Source: an uncultured Clostridia bacterium (GTDB taxonomy: Bacteria > Bacillota > Clostridia > UBA1381). Taken from it: 64,000 nt of DNA. The position numbers and the translations under genes are program-made. The DNA is taken from NCBI GenBank assembly GCA_944393255.1, contig CALXZP010000048.1:59746-123745 (forward strand), written 5' to 3'. Shown here one piece after another: positions 20,062-29,236 of this stretch (position 1 is the first letter of the stretch; every line of letters starts with the position of its first letter). The notes below the pieces were generated by a model. It did not search any database and had not been told where the DNA came from. It was given only the letters and a program-made list of their open reading frames with translations.

Positions 20062-20751
20062 ATGTTAAAACAGCTATTGTGCCTTGCGGCAGCGCTGTCA
20101 GCCGCAGCTGGCATAACCTCTTATGCCGCAGACGAAACGGTCTCGGCGTCCGCTGAATATAACGACAGCAGCGGCAAGGTGGAGGTTTCGGGACTTGGTG
20201 ACAATATCCGTACAGTGCTTATAACGGATACAGAAAGCGCCGAAGGGCTTTCCGGTGATAATATTTACTATATTGCGCAAGGCTCTGCATTGAGTGCATC
20301 CGCAGGCTTTGCCATGAAAAAGGATCCGGAGCCGGGAACTTATTATTTGGTATACAGCGCTGACAATACGGAAGAATATGCGTCTGTCATACCGTTTAGG
20401 ATAGGCGCCCAGGTACCGGATACCTGGGCGCTTACAGCGCTTGACAGCGCTGTAAGCAGCAATGAGGATGGAACGTTCAATAAGGGGTTTGTTACATACG
20501 GAGTCGCTTTGGGCGCCTATAAATCGCTGATCTTCACATTTGAACAGGATTCACAGATAACGACGATGGGGTACTCAATGGACGATCTATGTCCTATGAT
20601 ATCGGGAGCCGGTTCCGTCAATCTCGGCATACAGCTGGATAACATACCTGACGAATACAGCAATGCGCAAATCACAATGTATCTGTCAACCGAAGCGCTC
20701 CTGGATACGGATCTTGAAACGGGAACAAATACAGATGTTACGGAGGAATAA
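20062..20751 (+). CDS. Secreted protein of unknown function
   Basis: A 229-residue exported protein with a clear signal peptide (about 1-23, ending SYA-AD). The N-terminal half (about 24-113) looks like a small beta-sandwich or Ig-like domain, with an EYNDSSGKVEVSGLG opening and a PEPGTYYLVYSA strand. The C-terminal half (about 133-220) is a separate domain I do not recognise. The junction between them (about 115-132) is encoded by two back-to-back perfect hairpins in the DNA (20405-20457). The acidic, Thr-rich C-terminus carries no anchor. AAAAGGAG precedes the ATG. It is followed, inside a GGAGGA ribosome site overlapping its end, by the 54-residue peptide gene at 20756. I assign no function. 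Confidence 0.6.
   Translation: MLKQLLCLAAALSAAAGITSYAADETVSASAEYNDSSGKVEVSGLGDNIRTVLITDTESAEGLSGDNIYYIAQGSALSASAGFAMKKDPEPGTYYLVYSADNTEEYASVIPFRIGAQVPDTWALTALDSAVSSNEDGTFNKGFVTYGVALGAYKSLIFTFEQDSQITTMGYSMDDLCPMISGAGSVNLGIQLDNIPDEYSNAQITMYLSTEALLDTDLETGTNTDVTEE
20405..20457. repeat. Two tandem, overlapping perfect hairpins inside a coding sequence
   Basis: Hairpin 1: GCGCCCAGGTA (20405-20415) pairs with 20421-20431, 5-base loop. Hairpin 2: GCTTACAGCGCT (20430-20441) pairs with 20446-20457, 4-base loop. They overlap by two bases and fall at the join of two protein domains. There is no U-tract, so they are not a terminator. Confidence 0.85.
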
Positions 20752-20755
20752 GATC

Positions 20756-20920
20756 ATGAAACAGAAACAATATAAATATCCTAAAATAAAGATAGCAGCT
20801 TTTGATGATGAACATGTACTTCTTGACGGATCCTCAGATCCGATGTCAGTATGGCAGAGTGAAAATAACGGCGTTGTGACCCATGCAGATTATTCTAAAG
20901 CTAAGAAACTGTCTGAATAA
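20756..20920 (+). CDS. Small peptide of 54 residues, paralogue of the 6105 peptide
   Basis: The gene has GGAGGA at 20742-20747, ATG at 20756 and TAA at 20918-20920. The N-terminus reads MKQKQYKYPKIKIAAFDDEH, then a Gly-Ser-Ser turn. It ends in a basic stretch (YSKAKKLSE). It has no cysteine, signal peptide or membrane segment. The YKYP ... IKI ... F-x-x-E-x-V pattern matches the YEKP ... MKL ... F-x-x-E-x-I of the peptide at 6105-6284. Both follow a gene for an exported protein and have strong ribosome sites. A longer open frame reaching back to 20663 exists but its extra part overlaps the upstream gene and has no ribosome site. A strong terminator follows 12 bases later. The function is unknown. 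Confidence 0.68.
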   Translation: MKQKQYKYPKIKIAAFDDEHVLLDGSSDPMSVWQSENNGVVTHADYSKAKKLSE

Positions 20921-20932
20921 TATCCCCCTTTT

Positions 20933-20965
20933 AAAAGGCGGAGAGCGTTTTTCTCTCCGCCTTTT
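20933..20965. terminator. Bidirectional terminator between convergent genes
   Basis: Perfect 13-bp arms (20933-20945 with 20953-20965, AAAAGGCGGAGAG and its complement) around a CGTTTTT loop, flanked by A- and T-runs on both sides. It lies between the 54-residue peptide gene and the convergent GH3 gene and can serve both. Confidence 0.85.
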
Positions 20966-20968
20966 AAC

Positions 20969-23647
20969 TTATTCAAAAACAGTCATGGATCTGACTTCAA
21001 TATCTTTCGGAAATTCAAGCATAATAGGATTTTTACCAGAACGGAGCGCTGCCGTCGTAGTATAAACGCTGTATTCACCTCCGCTGCCTGCCAGCGACAC
21101 GCCGTTGACCTTGTATCCGTTTGCATAGACCCATATCGGCAGCTGCGCTGTGCCAGGCGCGTATGACGCAGCTGTGATCTCTATAGTATATACTTTCATC
21201 CCTGAAACAGTTACATCGTATTCGGTCATGTTAGAGGGCATATCAAATTCTGCAAGCTTTTTCTTCTTTTCTGCGGAATGGATATACGCAGCTCCGTTTT
21301 TCAGAAAACGCTCGAATGCCGCTGTATCCATAAGAAAACGGCATAAATTTGCGGCGTTTCTTTGCAGTACGCTTTTTGTAAGTTTTCCTTTTTGCAATGC
21401 ATCGAGAAGATCGTCATCATACCGCGGCGACTCCGGAACGACCATATAAACGTCGTTCTGGGCGGCAGCCATCGCACTAAGATTTTTCTCGTTTCCCAAC
21501 GCTCCTTCATCGTTCATTTTAGCGCCCCAGTCGGTCATAACAATACCTGTAAAGCCCCATTCCTTTCTCAACAGAGTGGTAGTAAGGTCATAGCAGCTTG
21601 CTGCATGGAAACCGTTTATCAGATTGTAGGCAGTCATAACAGCTCTCACGTTCCCGGCTTTCACAGCGATTTCAAAGGGCTTCGCATATATTTCTCTTAT
21701 TGCTCTTTCCGATATAACGGATTCAACATTTGTTCTGGACAATTCCTGATTGTTAGCCATGAAATGCTTCAACGTACAATCCTTGCCCGCTTTTGAAAGC
21801 CCTTTTGCTACAGCCGCTGCCATTTTGCCGGACAGCAGAGGATCTTCGGAAAAGTATTCAAAGTTTCTGCCGTTTCTGGGATCTCTGTGTATGTTAACGC
21901 CGGGACCGAGAAGACAGTCGATATCGTATTCCGCCATTTCCGCACCGATACATGAAAACAGCTCCTCTACCGCGCTTGTATTCCATGTACACGCAAGCAG
22001 TGTACCGTTTGGAATACTTGTAGCCTCCAATCCGCTGTCAAGTCTTATTCCAGAAGGACCGTCCGCTGCGCAGGCGATAGGGATCCCCGCCGCTGCAAGC
22101 TCGCTTGTGATCCCTCCGAAGCAGCCTGCGGCTCCGGGCGTTACCTTCGGGCTGCTCAGCCCTTCACCTTTTGCAATATGCATAAGCGCTTCAACAGATA
22201 AGCTTCCTATGAACTCGTCCATTGAAGCTTTTCCGGTCTTAACATCAAAAAGTGTCAGACCTGTTTTTAATGGTTTCGGAAATTCGCTTGGACTTCGCTG
22301 CTTTATTCTGCTGTTCAGATCGTATTGACGCTGAGGAACAGGTTCATGTTCAATGACATATGACGATCCCTTATATACCGGCTTGATCCTCTTAAAGCTC
22401 CTGACCGGCGCAAGCATCTGTTCCGACCTGTGTGTTACAATATTTTCATTGACCGTATATGTGTATACACACTCGGTATGTTCTGCATCTGTTCCGACTG
22501 ATATTTTGTATTTGCCCGGCTCAAGCAAATAGCAAAAAGGATAGCCTGTGATACCGCTGTCATCATATGCGGCCATATCCGATACATTAAAACTCAGTAA
22601 AATATCCTGTATCTGTCCCGGTTTGAGTTCGTCTGTTTTGCAAAATGCTGCAAGCTGGCATGCGGGTTTCCCGAGCAGACCCTGCGGAGCTTCAAAATAC
22701 GTCTGCACGGTCTCGCGTCCGGCAAATGTTCCGGTATTGGCGACCGACACACATATAATGATTTTTCCGCCGCTGCAATACGCATACTTACAGCTTACGT
22801 CAAAGCTTGTGTATGACAGTCCGAACCCAAACGGATACATCACTTCATCTTTTGCAAAGGTCTCAAAATATCTGTAGCCTACGTAAATATCCTCACTATA
22901 TATGTTTTCGCATTCATTGCCGAAATTTTGCGATGACGGATATGACAGGACAGACCTCGCTATAGTGTCTGTAAGCTTTCCTGAGGGATATGCGCTGCCG
23001 CAGATCACGTCCGCTGCCGCACGTCCGCCTTCCTGACCACCCTGCCATATATACATGACCGAGGGTACTTTATATTTTTCCACCCATGACATATCAATGA
23101 TATTGCCGGTATTGAGCAGCACGCAAAACTTGACAAAATATCTGCTGACAGAAGCCAGCATGGCCTCTTCTTTATCGGTAAGCATAAGGCTTCCCGGAGA
23201 TATGGAATTATCCTTATCTTCTCCCGCTGTCCTTCCTATGATGATCAAAGCCTTATCGCTTTCACCGGCAGCTGAGCGAACTGTCATATCATCCAAGGGC
23301 ATTTCATTCTGTGACCATGGCTCTGTCCAGCCATGACCGGCGTCAAAAGGATTTTCAGCTGTCCATTTATCATAAACAGCGGCAAGGCGTTCATTCACTA
23401 TGATATCCGGCCTTTCCCTCAGAGAATCAAGGATATTCGTTTCATAAGGAGCGTGGACAAGTCCGCCGGACCCCGTACCGCTTTTATAATAATGCTTCTG
23501 CATCCTTCCGAATACTGATATCCTCTCACCTGACCGGAGAGGCAGTACATTTTGCTCGTTTTTAAGCAGTACGCAGCCTTCATAATTTATCTGCCGCGCT
23601 TTCTGTGCCGTTTTTGACATTATATATTCCATGTTCTTTTTATCCAT
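20969..23647 (-). CDS. GH3 beta-glucosidase with permuted domain order
   Basis: An 892-residue glycoside hydrolase family 3 protein, probably a cytoplasmic beta-glucosidase or beta-xylosidase (no signal peptide). The domain order is reversed. The usual C-terminal alpha/beta sandwich comes first (about 20-265, beginning NYEGCVLLKNE), then a fibronectin-III-like domain (about 270-395). The TIM barrel that normally leads comes last (about 470-780), with DGPSGIR, GPGVNIHRDPRNGRNFEY, KHF, and the nucleophile Asp706 in VMTDWGA. A short beta domain ends the protein. Permuted GH3 enzymes are known from Ruminococcus and relatives. AGGAG precedes the ATG, and a good sigma-A promoter is at 23686-23714. 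It stands alone, convergent with the sugar operon. The exact sugar specificity cannot be read from sequence. Confidence 0.88.
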   Translation of the reverse strand: MDKKNMEYIMSKTAQKARQINYEGCVLLKNEQNVLPLRSGERISVFGRMQKHYYKSGTGSGGLVHAPYETNILDSLRERPDIIVNERLAAVYDKWTAENPFDAGHGWTEPWSQNEMPLDDMTVRSAAGESDKALIIIGRTAGEDKDNSISPGSLMLTDKEEAMLASVSRYFVKFCVLLNTGNIIDMSWVEKYKVPSVMYIWQGGQEGGRAAADVICGSAYPSGKLTDTIARSVLSYPSSQNFGNECENIYSEDIYVGYRYFETFAKDEVMYPFGFGLSYTSFDVSCKYAYCSGGKIIICVSVANTGTFAGRETVQTYFEAPQGLLGKPACQLAAFCKTDELKPGQIQDILLSFNVSDMAAYDDSGITGYPFCYLLEPGKYKISVGTDAEHTECVYTYTVNENIVTHRSEQMLAPVRSFKRIKPVYKGSSYVIEHEPVPQRQYDLNSRIKQRSPSEFPKPLKTGLTLFDVKTGKASMDEFIGSLSVEALMHIAKGEGLSSPKVTPGAAGCFGGITSELAAAGIPIACAADGPSGIRLDSGLEATSIPNGTLLACTWNTSAVEELFSCIGAEMAEYDIDCLLGPGVNIHRDPRNGRNFEYFSEDPLLSGKMAAAVAKGLSKAGKDCTLKHFMANNQELSRTNVESVISERAIREIYAKPFEIAVKAGNVRAVMTAYNLINGFHAASCYDLTTTLLRKEWGFTGIVMTDWGAKMNDEGALGNEKNLSAMAAAQNDVYMVVPESPRYDDDLLDALQKGKLTKSVLQRNAANLCRFLMDTAAFERFLKNGAAYIHSAEKKKKLAEFDMPSNMTEYDVTVSGMKVYTIEITAASYAPGTAQLPIWVYANGYKVNGVSLAGSGGEYSVYTTTAALRSGKNPIMLEFPKDIEVRSMTVFE

Positions 23648-23685
23648 AGCAGTTCTCCTGATAATTGAGTTTTTTTGTCAAATAG

Positions 23686-23714
23686 ATTATATCATTTTTT
23701 TGATATTGCGGCAA
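23686..23714 (-). promoter_or_regulatory. Sigma-A promoter of the GH3 gene
   Basis: On the - strand: TTGCCG (23714-23709), a 17-base spacer, then TATAAT (23691-23686) with TGA before it (extended -10). It gives a leader of about 30 bases before the ATG at 23647. Confidence 0.65.
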
Positions 23715-23805
23715 CAGGCTGAATAAAAGAAATCATTTTAATAATAACGCAAGTTGTTTTTGTGATATAGATTTTATAGCGGGGGAGAGATATAAATAAT
23801 AAAAA

Positions 23806-23834
23806 TTGACTTTGCAGCCGCTTCGTGATATAAT
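23806..23834 (+). promoter_or_regulatory. Sigma-A promoter of the nuclease gene
   Basis: TTGACT (23806-23811), 17-base spacer, TATAAT (23829-23834) with an extended TGA. It is one of the best promoters in the window. The leader to 23948 is about 105 bases. It contains a short GCAATG/CATTGC hairpin near 23866-23887 and no clear riboswitch. The 300-base gap 23648-23947 holds this and the divergent GH3 promoter. Confidence 0.75.
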
Positions 23835-23947
23835 AAAGAAAATAACAGATGATTGCGAACCGCAGCAATGCTTACGATCATTGCGCTTTTACGGACAGCT
23901 TAAGGTCAGCATCCCCGTGAAAGCAAATAATGACAGGAGGGGAGTAT

Positions 23948-24838
23948 ATGATGAAAAACAAATTTTTGGCAGTAATTACAGCTTTGTTCGTATTTATAAA
24001 TATCACGGCTTGTACATCTTACGACGACTTCATTAGCAGGAACAGAGCTTCGGAGACCGCGTTCAGTATCGAGTCGATACCGGAATATTCAGGATCGCCG
24101 TATATTGAGATCAATAACAATATCCCTGCATTCAGACCGGAGGATATATCATCGGATTCTTTCGAGGAATACAGTCCGCTTGACAGCTTCGGACGCTGCG
24201 GAACTGCATACGCCAATCTCGGTCCTGATACAATGCCCGCGGAAGAACGCGGGAATATCGGAATGGTAAAGCCGTCCGGCTGGGTGACTTCAAAATACGA
24301 TTTCGTAGACGGAAAATACCTGTATAACCGTTGTCATCTTATCGGCTATCAGCTCTCAGGGGAGAATGCAAATGAACTAAATCTCATAACCGGTACAAGA
24401 TACATGAATACGGAAGGCATGCTTCCGTTTGAGAATGAGACGGCAGACTATATTCATGACACCGGCAACCATGTGCTGTACCGTGTAACGCCGGTATTTT
24501 CAGATGATGAACTTCTTGCACGGGGCGTACACATGGAGGCTATGTCCGTAGAGGACGAAGGCAAGGGCGTTTCATTTAATGTATTTTGCTACAACGTGCA
24601 GCCTGGAGTTGAAATAGATTATGCCACGGGAAACAACACTCAGGCTGATGAAGCTGACGGCGCATCTGATACGGACACGCAGGAATATATCCTGAATACA
24701 CGTTCAAAGAAATATCATCTGCCATTATGCAGCGGCGCCCAAAATATAAACAGTACAAACAAGCAGTCGTTTACCGGTACAGAAGAAGATCTTACAGCAC
24801 AGGGATACACTCCTTGCGGCAGCTGCATCGGAAACTGA
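23948..24838 (+). CDS. Lipoprotein DNA/RNA non-specific endonuclease (EndA/NucA type)
   Basis: A 296-residue surface lipoprotein: signal peptide with lipobox ITAC, lipid-modified Cys22. The nuclease domain (about 75-240) is of the beta-beta-alpha-metal type with RCHLIGYQ (catalytic His130), the metal-binding GENANELN helix, and the VLYRVTP and EAMSVEDEG segments common to Firmicute competence or scavenging nucleases. After an acidic linker, a C-terminal domain (about 245-296) has the HLPLCSG ... GYTPCGSC pattern of the Ada-like metal-binding fold. The start is set at 23948, seven bases after AGGAGG; an in-frame ATG at 23930 lies upstream of that site. The likely role is degradation of outside DNA for nutrients or uptake. 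No competence gene is nearby. Confidence 0.87.
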   Translation: MMKNKFLAVITALFVFINITACTSYDDFISRNRASETAFSIESIPEYSGSPYIEINNNIPAFRPEDISSDSFEEYSPLDSFGRCGTAYANLGPDTMPAEERGNIGMVKPSGWVTSKYDFVDGKYLYNRCHLIGYQLSGENANELNLITGTRYMNTEGMLPFENETADYIHDTGNHVLYRVTPVFSDDELLARGVHMEAMSVEDEGKGVSFNVFCYNVQPGVEIDYATGNNTQADEADGASDTDTQEYILNTRSKKYHLPLCSGAQNINSTNKQSFTGTEEDLTAQGYTPCGSCIGN

Positions 24839-24870
24839 TCAAGCAAATTATCGGAAAGGAATGTATTATT

Positions 24871-25812
24871 ATGAAAAAATTTATCATGCCGTTATTAGGC
24901 GCGTTAATGATTGTACAGTGCACTGCTTATGCAGACAGCGGCGATATCAAAAGCATCCTCTATAATACGGATATCGTAACATATCTGGACGGCAGACAGA
25001 TACAGGGATATGCTCTGGACGGCAAAATGATGATCTGTGCTGAAGATCTGCGTAGTTACGGCTATACGGTAGAATATGACGACAGTATACGAGCATTATT
25101 TGTAAATAAAACAGGAAAGCCTGCGGATGACTTTTATCCTTATTATGAAAGAGGTACGACAGGCGGGATATACGGGAACACATACGAGACCGATATACGT
25201 GTATTTATCAATGGTATAGAAACATCGGCAGAAAATATGGGAGGTAAAATGCTTGTTGTAGCTGAGGATATATCTGATACAGAAGTAGAGGAAAGCAACA
25301 AGACCTCGTCTTATAATCCATATGCCGAATATGGGATCTCGGAGTATTTTTTAAAGCATACATATAACGACAGCGAAAGGGCTTTGTATATAGAAACCGT
25401 TGATGACGGCGTTTTGTCATACGAGCAGCAGCTGTCAGACTTCCTGGAAGGTAAAACGAGCTTGCCGCTGGGCGACGCCGCCTCATCAGGACAGCCGCAG
25501 ATCTTATCCAGAAAAGATACTGAGGACTGTACAATGCTTTTATTTAAGTGGCAGTGGATGACAAGCATTGCAAAGTTTTATAAAAACGGTATTCAAATGA
25601 ATATGAGCGATCCTATTTTTACTGCATACAAATTTAAAAATCAAATGACCACGACTATAGACAGCGGAGAATTTTCGGACGACGGCAGCAAATGCTATGT
25701 TTACGGACAGCGGAATAAGCCTTCCGGTATGGTAGTTTACGAAATGTTTGAGAGCGGTACTTATGAGATCGACACGAAGAGTTTTGTTATAAGAAGTAAA
25801 GATATAGACTAA
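24871..25812 (+). CDS. Secreted protein with copper-amine-oxidase-N-like repeats
   Basis: A 313-residue exported protein with a signal peptide (about 1-22, ending AYA-DS). Two segments of the copper-amine-oxidase-N-like type follow (about 30-80 and 110-180), each with a V-x-x-[DN]-G ... M-x-[IV]-x-[AV]-E-D core. A C-terminal domain without recognised relatives ends the protein (about 205-313). The start is 24871, after GGAAAGGA; the open frame continues upstream to 24727 but that part overlaps the nuclease gene and would bury the signal peptide. It lies 32 bases behind the nuclease gene and may share its promoter. The protein is likely a surface or periplasm-like wall-zone protein; no enzymatic motif is visible. 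Confidence 0.65.
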   Translation: MKKFIMPLLGALMIVQCTAYADSGDIKSILYNTDIVTYLDGRQIQGYALDGKMMICAEDLRSYGYTVEYDDSIRALFVNKTGKPADDFYPYYERGTTGGIYGNTYETDIRVFINGIETSAENMGGKMLVVAEDISDTEVEESNKTSSYNPYAEYGISEYFLKHTYNDSERALYIETVDDGVLSYEQQLSDFLEGKTSLPLGDAASSGQPQILSRKDTEDCTMLLFKWQWMTSIAKFYKNGIQMNMSDPIFTAYKFKNQMTTTIDSGEFSDDGSKCYVYGQRNKPSGMVVYEMFESGTYEIDTKSFVIRSKDID

Positions 25813-25837
25813 AACAAAAATTACATCGTTAGGGAAG

Positions 25838-25881
25838 CCCCTTTAAGTTTAATAAATTGCCATTTATTAAACTTAAAGGGG
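25838..25881. repeat. Long perfect inverted repeat (19-bp arms) between convergent genes; right half recurs at 41866
   Basis: The left arm at 25838-25856 and the right arm at 25863-25881 pair perfectly over 19 bases around TTGCCA. It sits between two convergent genes and could end transcription from both sides, though no clear U-tract follows in either direction. Bases 25856-25881 are identical to 41866-41891. Confidence 0.8.
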
Positions 25882-25908
25882 GCTATTTAAAATCATATGA
25901 ATTATAGC

Positions 25909-27380
25909 TTATTGAAGTAAAACACTTACGGCTTTTTTCCAGCCGCTATATTTCGATTGATATCTAAGTTTATCATCCGATGGCATAAAGCTGTATCTGT
26001 TTGATTTTTTGAATAACTGAGCATAATTATATAACCCGCATTTCAAGCCTGCAATATATGCAGCTCCTGCGGCAGAACACTCCTCAATTGACGAAGGCGT
26101 TACACATACTTCCGCAACGGAGCTCTGAAATTCCATCAAATAGAGATTGCGCGATGCTCCTCCGTCTGTATATAGTTCGCTTATGTTTCCTCCATAGCTT
26201 CTCTTCATGATATTCAGAACATCTGTGATCTGATATGCGATAGATTCAAGAGCTGCCTTTACTATCTCATTTCTACCTGTAGTACGGCTCATACCGGTAA
26301 TAGCAGCTTTTATATCGGAACGCCAATACGGTGCTCCTAGTCCAGAAAAAGCAGGTATAAGATAAATGGTATCATCAGGATTTGCCGCATATGCAAGTTC
26401 CTCAGTTTCATTTGCAGAGTTTATAAGCTTTAAGTCGTCTTTAAGCCATGCAATCACCGCACCGCTATAATTTATATTCCCTTCAAATACGTACTTTGTT
26501 TTTCCGCCGAAGCGAATCCCTACAGAAGTCACAATTCCTTTATCCGCAATGATTGGGATATCGCCTATATTCATCATTACTGATGTACCCGTTCCGTATG
26601 TTGCCTTTACTGCAGCTTCCTCAGAACCACTGTGGGCAAACAGAGCAGCCTGTGAATCCCCTATCATACTATATATGGGAATGCTTTTGGGAAATATTCC
26701 TTCAAAATTAGTCATTCCGAAAAATGAATCGCAGTCACAGACGGCAGGTAGCTCGCTTGTTTTTATATCGAATATTTCACACAGCTCATTATCCCAATTT
26801 AAAGATTTAATATTTAAAAGCTGTGTACGTGAAGCATTAGTACAATCGGTCTTATACTCTTTGCATTTGGTAAGCTTGAATAATATCCAGCTGTCCACAG
26901 TTCCAAACGCAAGATTGCCACGGATGCGACAATCACGTACGGCTTCGCTATTTTCTATCAACCATCTATATTTTGATGCAGAAAAAAACGGCGAAAGTTC
27001 CATACCTGTCTTATATTTGATCACTTCTGCATACTCGGAAATTCTTTTGGATATTTCCTTCGCTCTCGAACACTGCCAAACTATAGCATACTCCAGGGGT
27101 TCACCTGTGTGCTTGTCCCATGCTGCTGAGGTCTCTCGCTGATTTGTTATTGCCGCGCAGATGACTTCTTCGGGAAGTGTATTTGTTTTAGTAACGCTCT
27201 TACACTGCTTATTACATTGCTATATATCTCATTAAGATCGTGTGATATCCATCCTCTTGCATTCACGTACTGTTTATGCGGTAAATCATATCGTCCGACT
27301 ATATTTCCATTCTTATCAAACAACAATGCTTTTGTTCCCTGTGTGCTTTGATCAATAGCAAGTATATATTTTTTATCCAT
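25909..27380 (-). pseudogene. FGGY-family carbohydrate kinase broken by a -1 frameshift
   Basis: An FGGY sugar kinase (glycerol/xylulose/ribulose kinase family) read in two frames. The N-terminal frame starts at the ATG at 27380, contains the ATP-site DQSTQGTKA, and runs to a stop near 27147. The rest continues in another frame from about 27189 to 25909 with ITNQRETSAAWDK, AIVWQC, GTGTSVMMNIGD and DGGASRN. The two frames join at a run of four A on the coding strand (27189-27186), where one base has been lost or the ribosome would have to slip back by one. Without the shift the gene would encode about 490 residues, normal for the family. It may be a real mutation, a base-call error at the A-run, or slippage. 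It overlaps the transketolase gene by eight bases. The neighbours suggest a pentulose substrate. Confidence 0.85.
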
Positions 27381-28317
27381 TGTTCGTTTTCAGAGCCTCC
27401 ACTATCACATTAGATATTCCTTTCGCATTAAGCCCGTAATAATCAAACACTTCTTGTGATGTACCCGCTATCGCTGGTTCATCCGGCAATGAAAGATTTA
27501 TTACTTTACGCGGCCACGTGCTGCTTACGACTTGACTTACCATTGAACCCAGTCCACCAAACGGAGCATGTTCCTCTACTGTAATAATAACTTTTGCAGA
27601 AGATAATACTGCATATATAGTTTTTCTATCAAATGGTTTTAGACAATACATATCCACCACAGATGCACTTATACCTTCCTCTACAAGTAGTTCTGCGGCA
27701 TCCAGTGCAGGGCGTACCATTTCACCGCAGGCTATGATTGCTGCATCCTTTCCCGACCTAATAGTAACTGCTTTATTCAATTGAAATGACGTGTCTTCCT
27801 CGTTATATACATCATCCACTGCATTACGTCCTACACGTATATATGCAGGTTTGTTATCCTTAAGCAACTCCTTAATTAGCCTTTCGGTTTGAAATCTATC
27901 GCTCGGCATATACACACGCATATTAGGGATTGCACACATTGATGCAATATCCTGTACGCTGTGATGACTCATACCTAATGCTCCGTAACTTACTCCTCCG
28001 CTGATCCCTATAAGCTTTACATTTGTATCTGAGTACGCCACATCTATTTTACACTGTTCATAGCTACGTGCAGATAAAAAGCATGCCGGAGATACCGCAT
28101 ATGCTTTCTTGCCGCATTTGGCGAGTCCTGCCGCAATACTTACCAAATTCTGCTCTGCAATACCGACTTCAACAAAACGATCCGGATACTTTTCCACAAA
28201 GGGAGTAAAAGAGCCGCTTCCCCTCGAATCACTGCAAAGAGCAACTATATCTTTGTCTTTTTCAGCCACCTGCATGAGTACATTGCAAATGATCTCTTTA
28301 TTTGCTATTCTGTTCAT
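27373..28317 (-). CDS. Transketolase, C-terminal subunit
   Basis: A 314-residue transketolase second half (pyrimidine-binding domain plus transketolase C-terminal domain). It has the cofactor-activating Glu in VEVGIAEQN, SYGALGMSHHSVQD, and the closing APFGGLGSMV segment. It works with the product of 28298-29143 as a two-piece thiamine-diphosphate enzyme moving two-carbon units between ketoses and aldoses. AAGGAGGAG precedes the ATG. It overlaps the N-terminal subunit gene by 20 bases and the kinase by eight, so the three are clearly one transcript. Split transketolases are common in pentose-use operons of Clostridia. DXS-like activity is less likely, given the separate N-half and context. 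Confidence 0.88.
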   Translation of the reverse strand: MNRIANKEIICNVLMQVAEKDKDIVALCSDSRGSGSFTPFVEKYPDRFVEVGIAEQNLVSIAAGLAKCGKKAYAVSPACFLSARSYEQCKIDVAYSDTNVKLIGISGGVSYGALGMSHHSVQDIASMCAIPNMRVYMPSDRFQTERLIKELLKDNKPAYIRVGRNAVDDVYNEEDTSFQLNKAVTIRSGKDAAIIACGEMVRPALDAAELLVEEGISASVVDMYCLKPFDRKTIYAVLSSAKVIITVEEHAPFGGLGSMVSQVVSSTWPRKVINLSLPDEPAIAGTSQEVFDYYGLNAKGISNVIVEALKTNNG

Positions 28318-29143
28318 TTAAAAAGCTCCTCCTTCTTTGTTCAAGATCTGCCATTATTATATCATATTCTTGATCATTCGGCACATGGTGATGCCAACTT
28401 ACTTTATTCTCCATAATAGAAGATCCTTTACCCTTAATGGTATTCGCAATAAGCACACTCGGTCTTCCCTTTACACCCTCCGCCTCGCCAAATCCTCTAC
28501 GTAAATCGTTAATACTATTACCATCAGGTATATTGATTACATTCCAGCCAAAACTTTTAAACCGTTCATCCAAGTCATCATGAGCCATGACTTCTTCGGT
28601 GCTACCCGATATCTGTAATCTGTTTCGATCTACCACAGCGCACAAATTATCCAATTTATAGTGGCTGGCCGCCATCACTCCTTCCCATACCGAACCTTCT
28701 GCTAATTCTCCATCTCCCATGACCACATAAACGCGTGTTTTTCTGTTATCCATTTTTCCGGCTAAAGCTATACCTACACAAACTGGCAATCCATGTCCCA
28801 GTGAACCGCTGTTCATTTCTATTCCGGGCAACTTATTATTGGGATGACCTATATATTTTGACCCAAAACGGCTGAATTTCCGTAAAATTTCTTCTTTATC
28901 AAGAAATCCTTTTTCCGCAAGCACTGCATAATAACTCTCCATCGCATGACCCTTGCTCATAATAAACATATCACGCTCTGGATCATTCGGATATTCGGGG
29001 TTTATATTCATACGGTCAAAATACAGCTCTGTCAATATCTCCATAACACTCATATCGCCTCCGATATGACCTGTATTACCTGAACGTATAATATCAACTG
29101 TATCCATACGAAGTTTATATGCTAAAGCATTCAAATTTTTCAT
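28298..29143 (-). CDS. Transketolase, N-terminal subunit
   Basis: A 281-residue thiamine-diphosphate-binding half of a split transketolase. It shows GHIGGDMSVMEIL, the SKGHAMESYYAVL segment with the conserved His, GSLGHGLPVCVGIALAG, and the ThDP/metal motif GDGELAEGSVWEG followed by the Asn-Arg of VVDRNRLQ. It pairs with the next gene. The Shine-Dalgarno is weak (GGATAA). Upstream lies a 93-base spacer and then a 40-bp perfect palindrome at the end of the FucI/AraA-like gene. Together with the isomerase-like protein and the kinase it would route a pentulose into the pentose phosphate pathway. Confidence 0.88.
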   Translation of the reverse strand: MKNLNALAYKLRMDTVDIIRSGNTGHIGGDMSVMEILTELYFDRMNINPEYPNDPERDMFIMSKGHAMESYYAVLAEKGFLDKEEILRKFSRFGSKYIGHPNNKLPGIEMNSGSLGHGLPVCVGIALAGKMDNRKTRVYVVMGDGELAEGSVWEGVMAASHYKLDNLCAVVDRNRLQISGSTEEVMAHDDLDERFKSFGWNVINIPDGNSINDLRRGFGEAEGVKGRPSVLIANTIKGKGSSIMENKVSWHHHVPNDQEYDIIMADLEQRRRSFLNEQNSK

Positions 29144-29236
29144 ATTATTTACGCATAATATAATTATCCTAAAATCAAAGGATAGTTATATTAAATCTCC
29201 TTCTCAAAATCTTTAATATTTCAATATGTTTAGCCA

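Noticed and set aside
20405..20457. Intrinsic terminator
   Set aside because: No U-tract after either hairpin and the reading frame continues to a gene with a good terminator downstream.
27180..27195. Programmed -1 frameshifting in the FGGY kinase
   Set aside because: Only four A and no evident downstream stem or upstream helper; FGGY kinases are not known to use this, so a mutation or read error is more likely.
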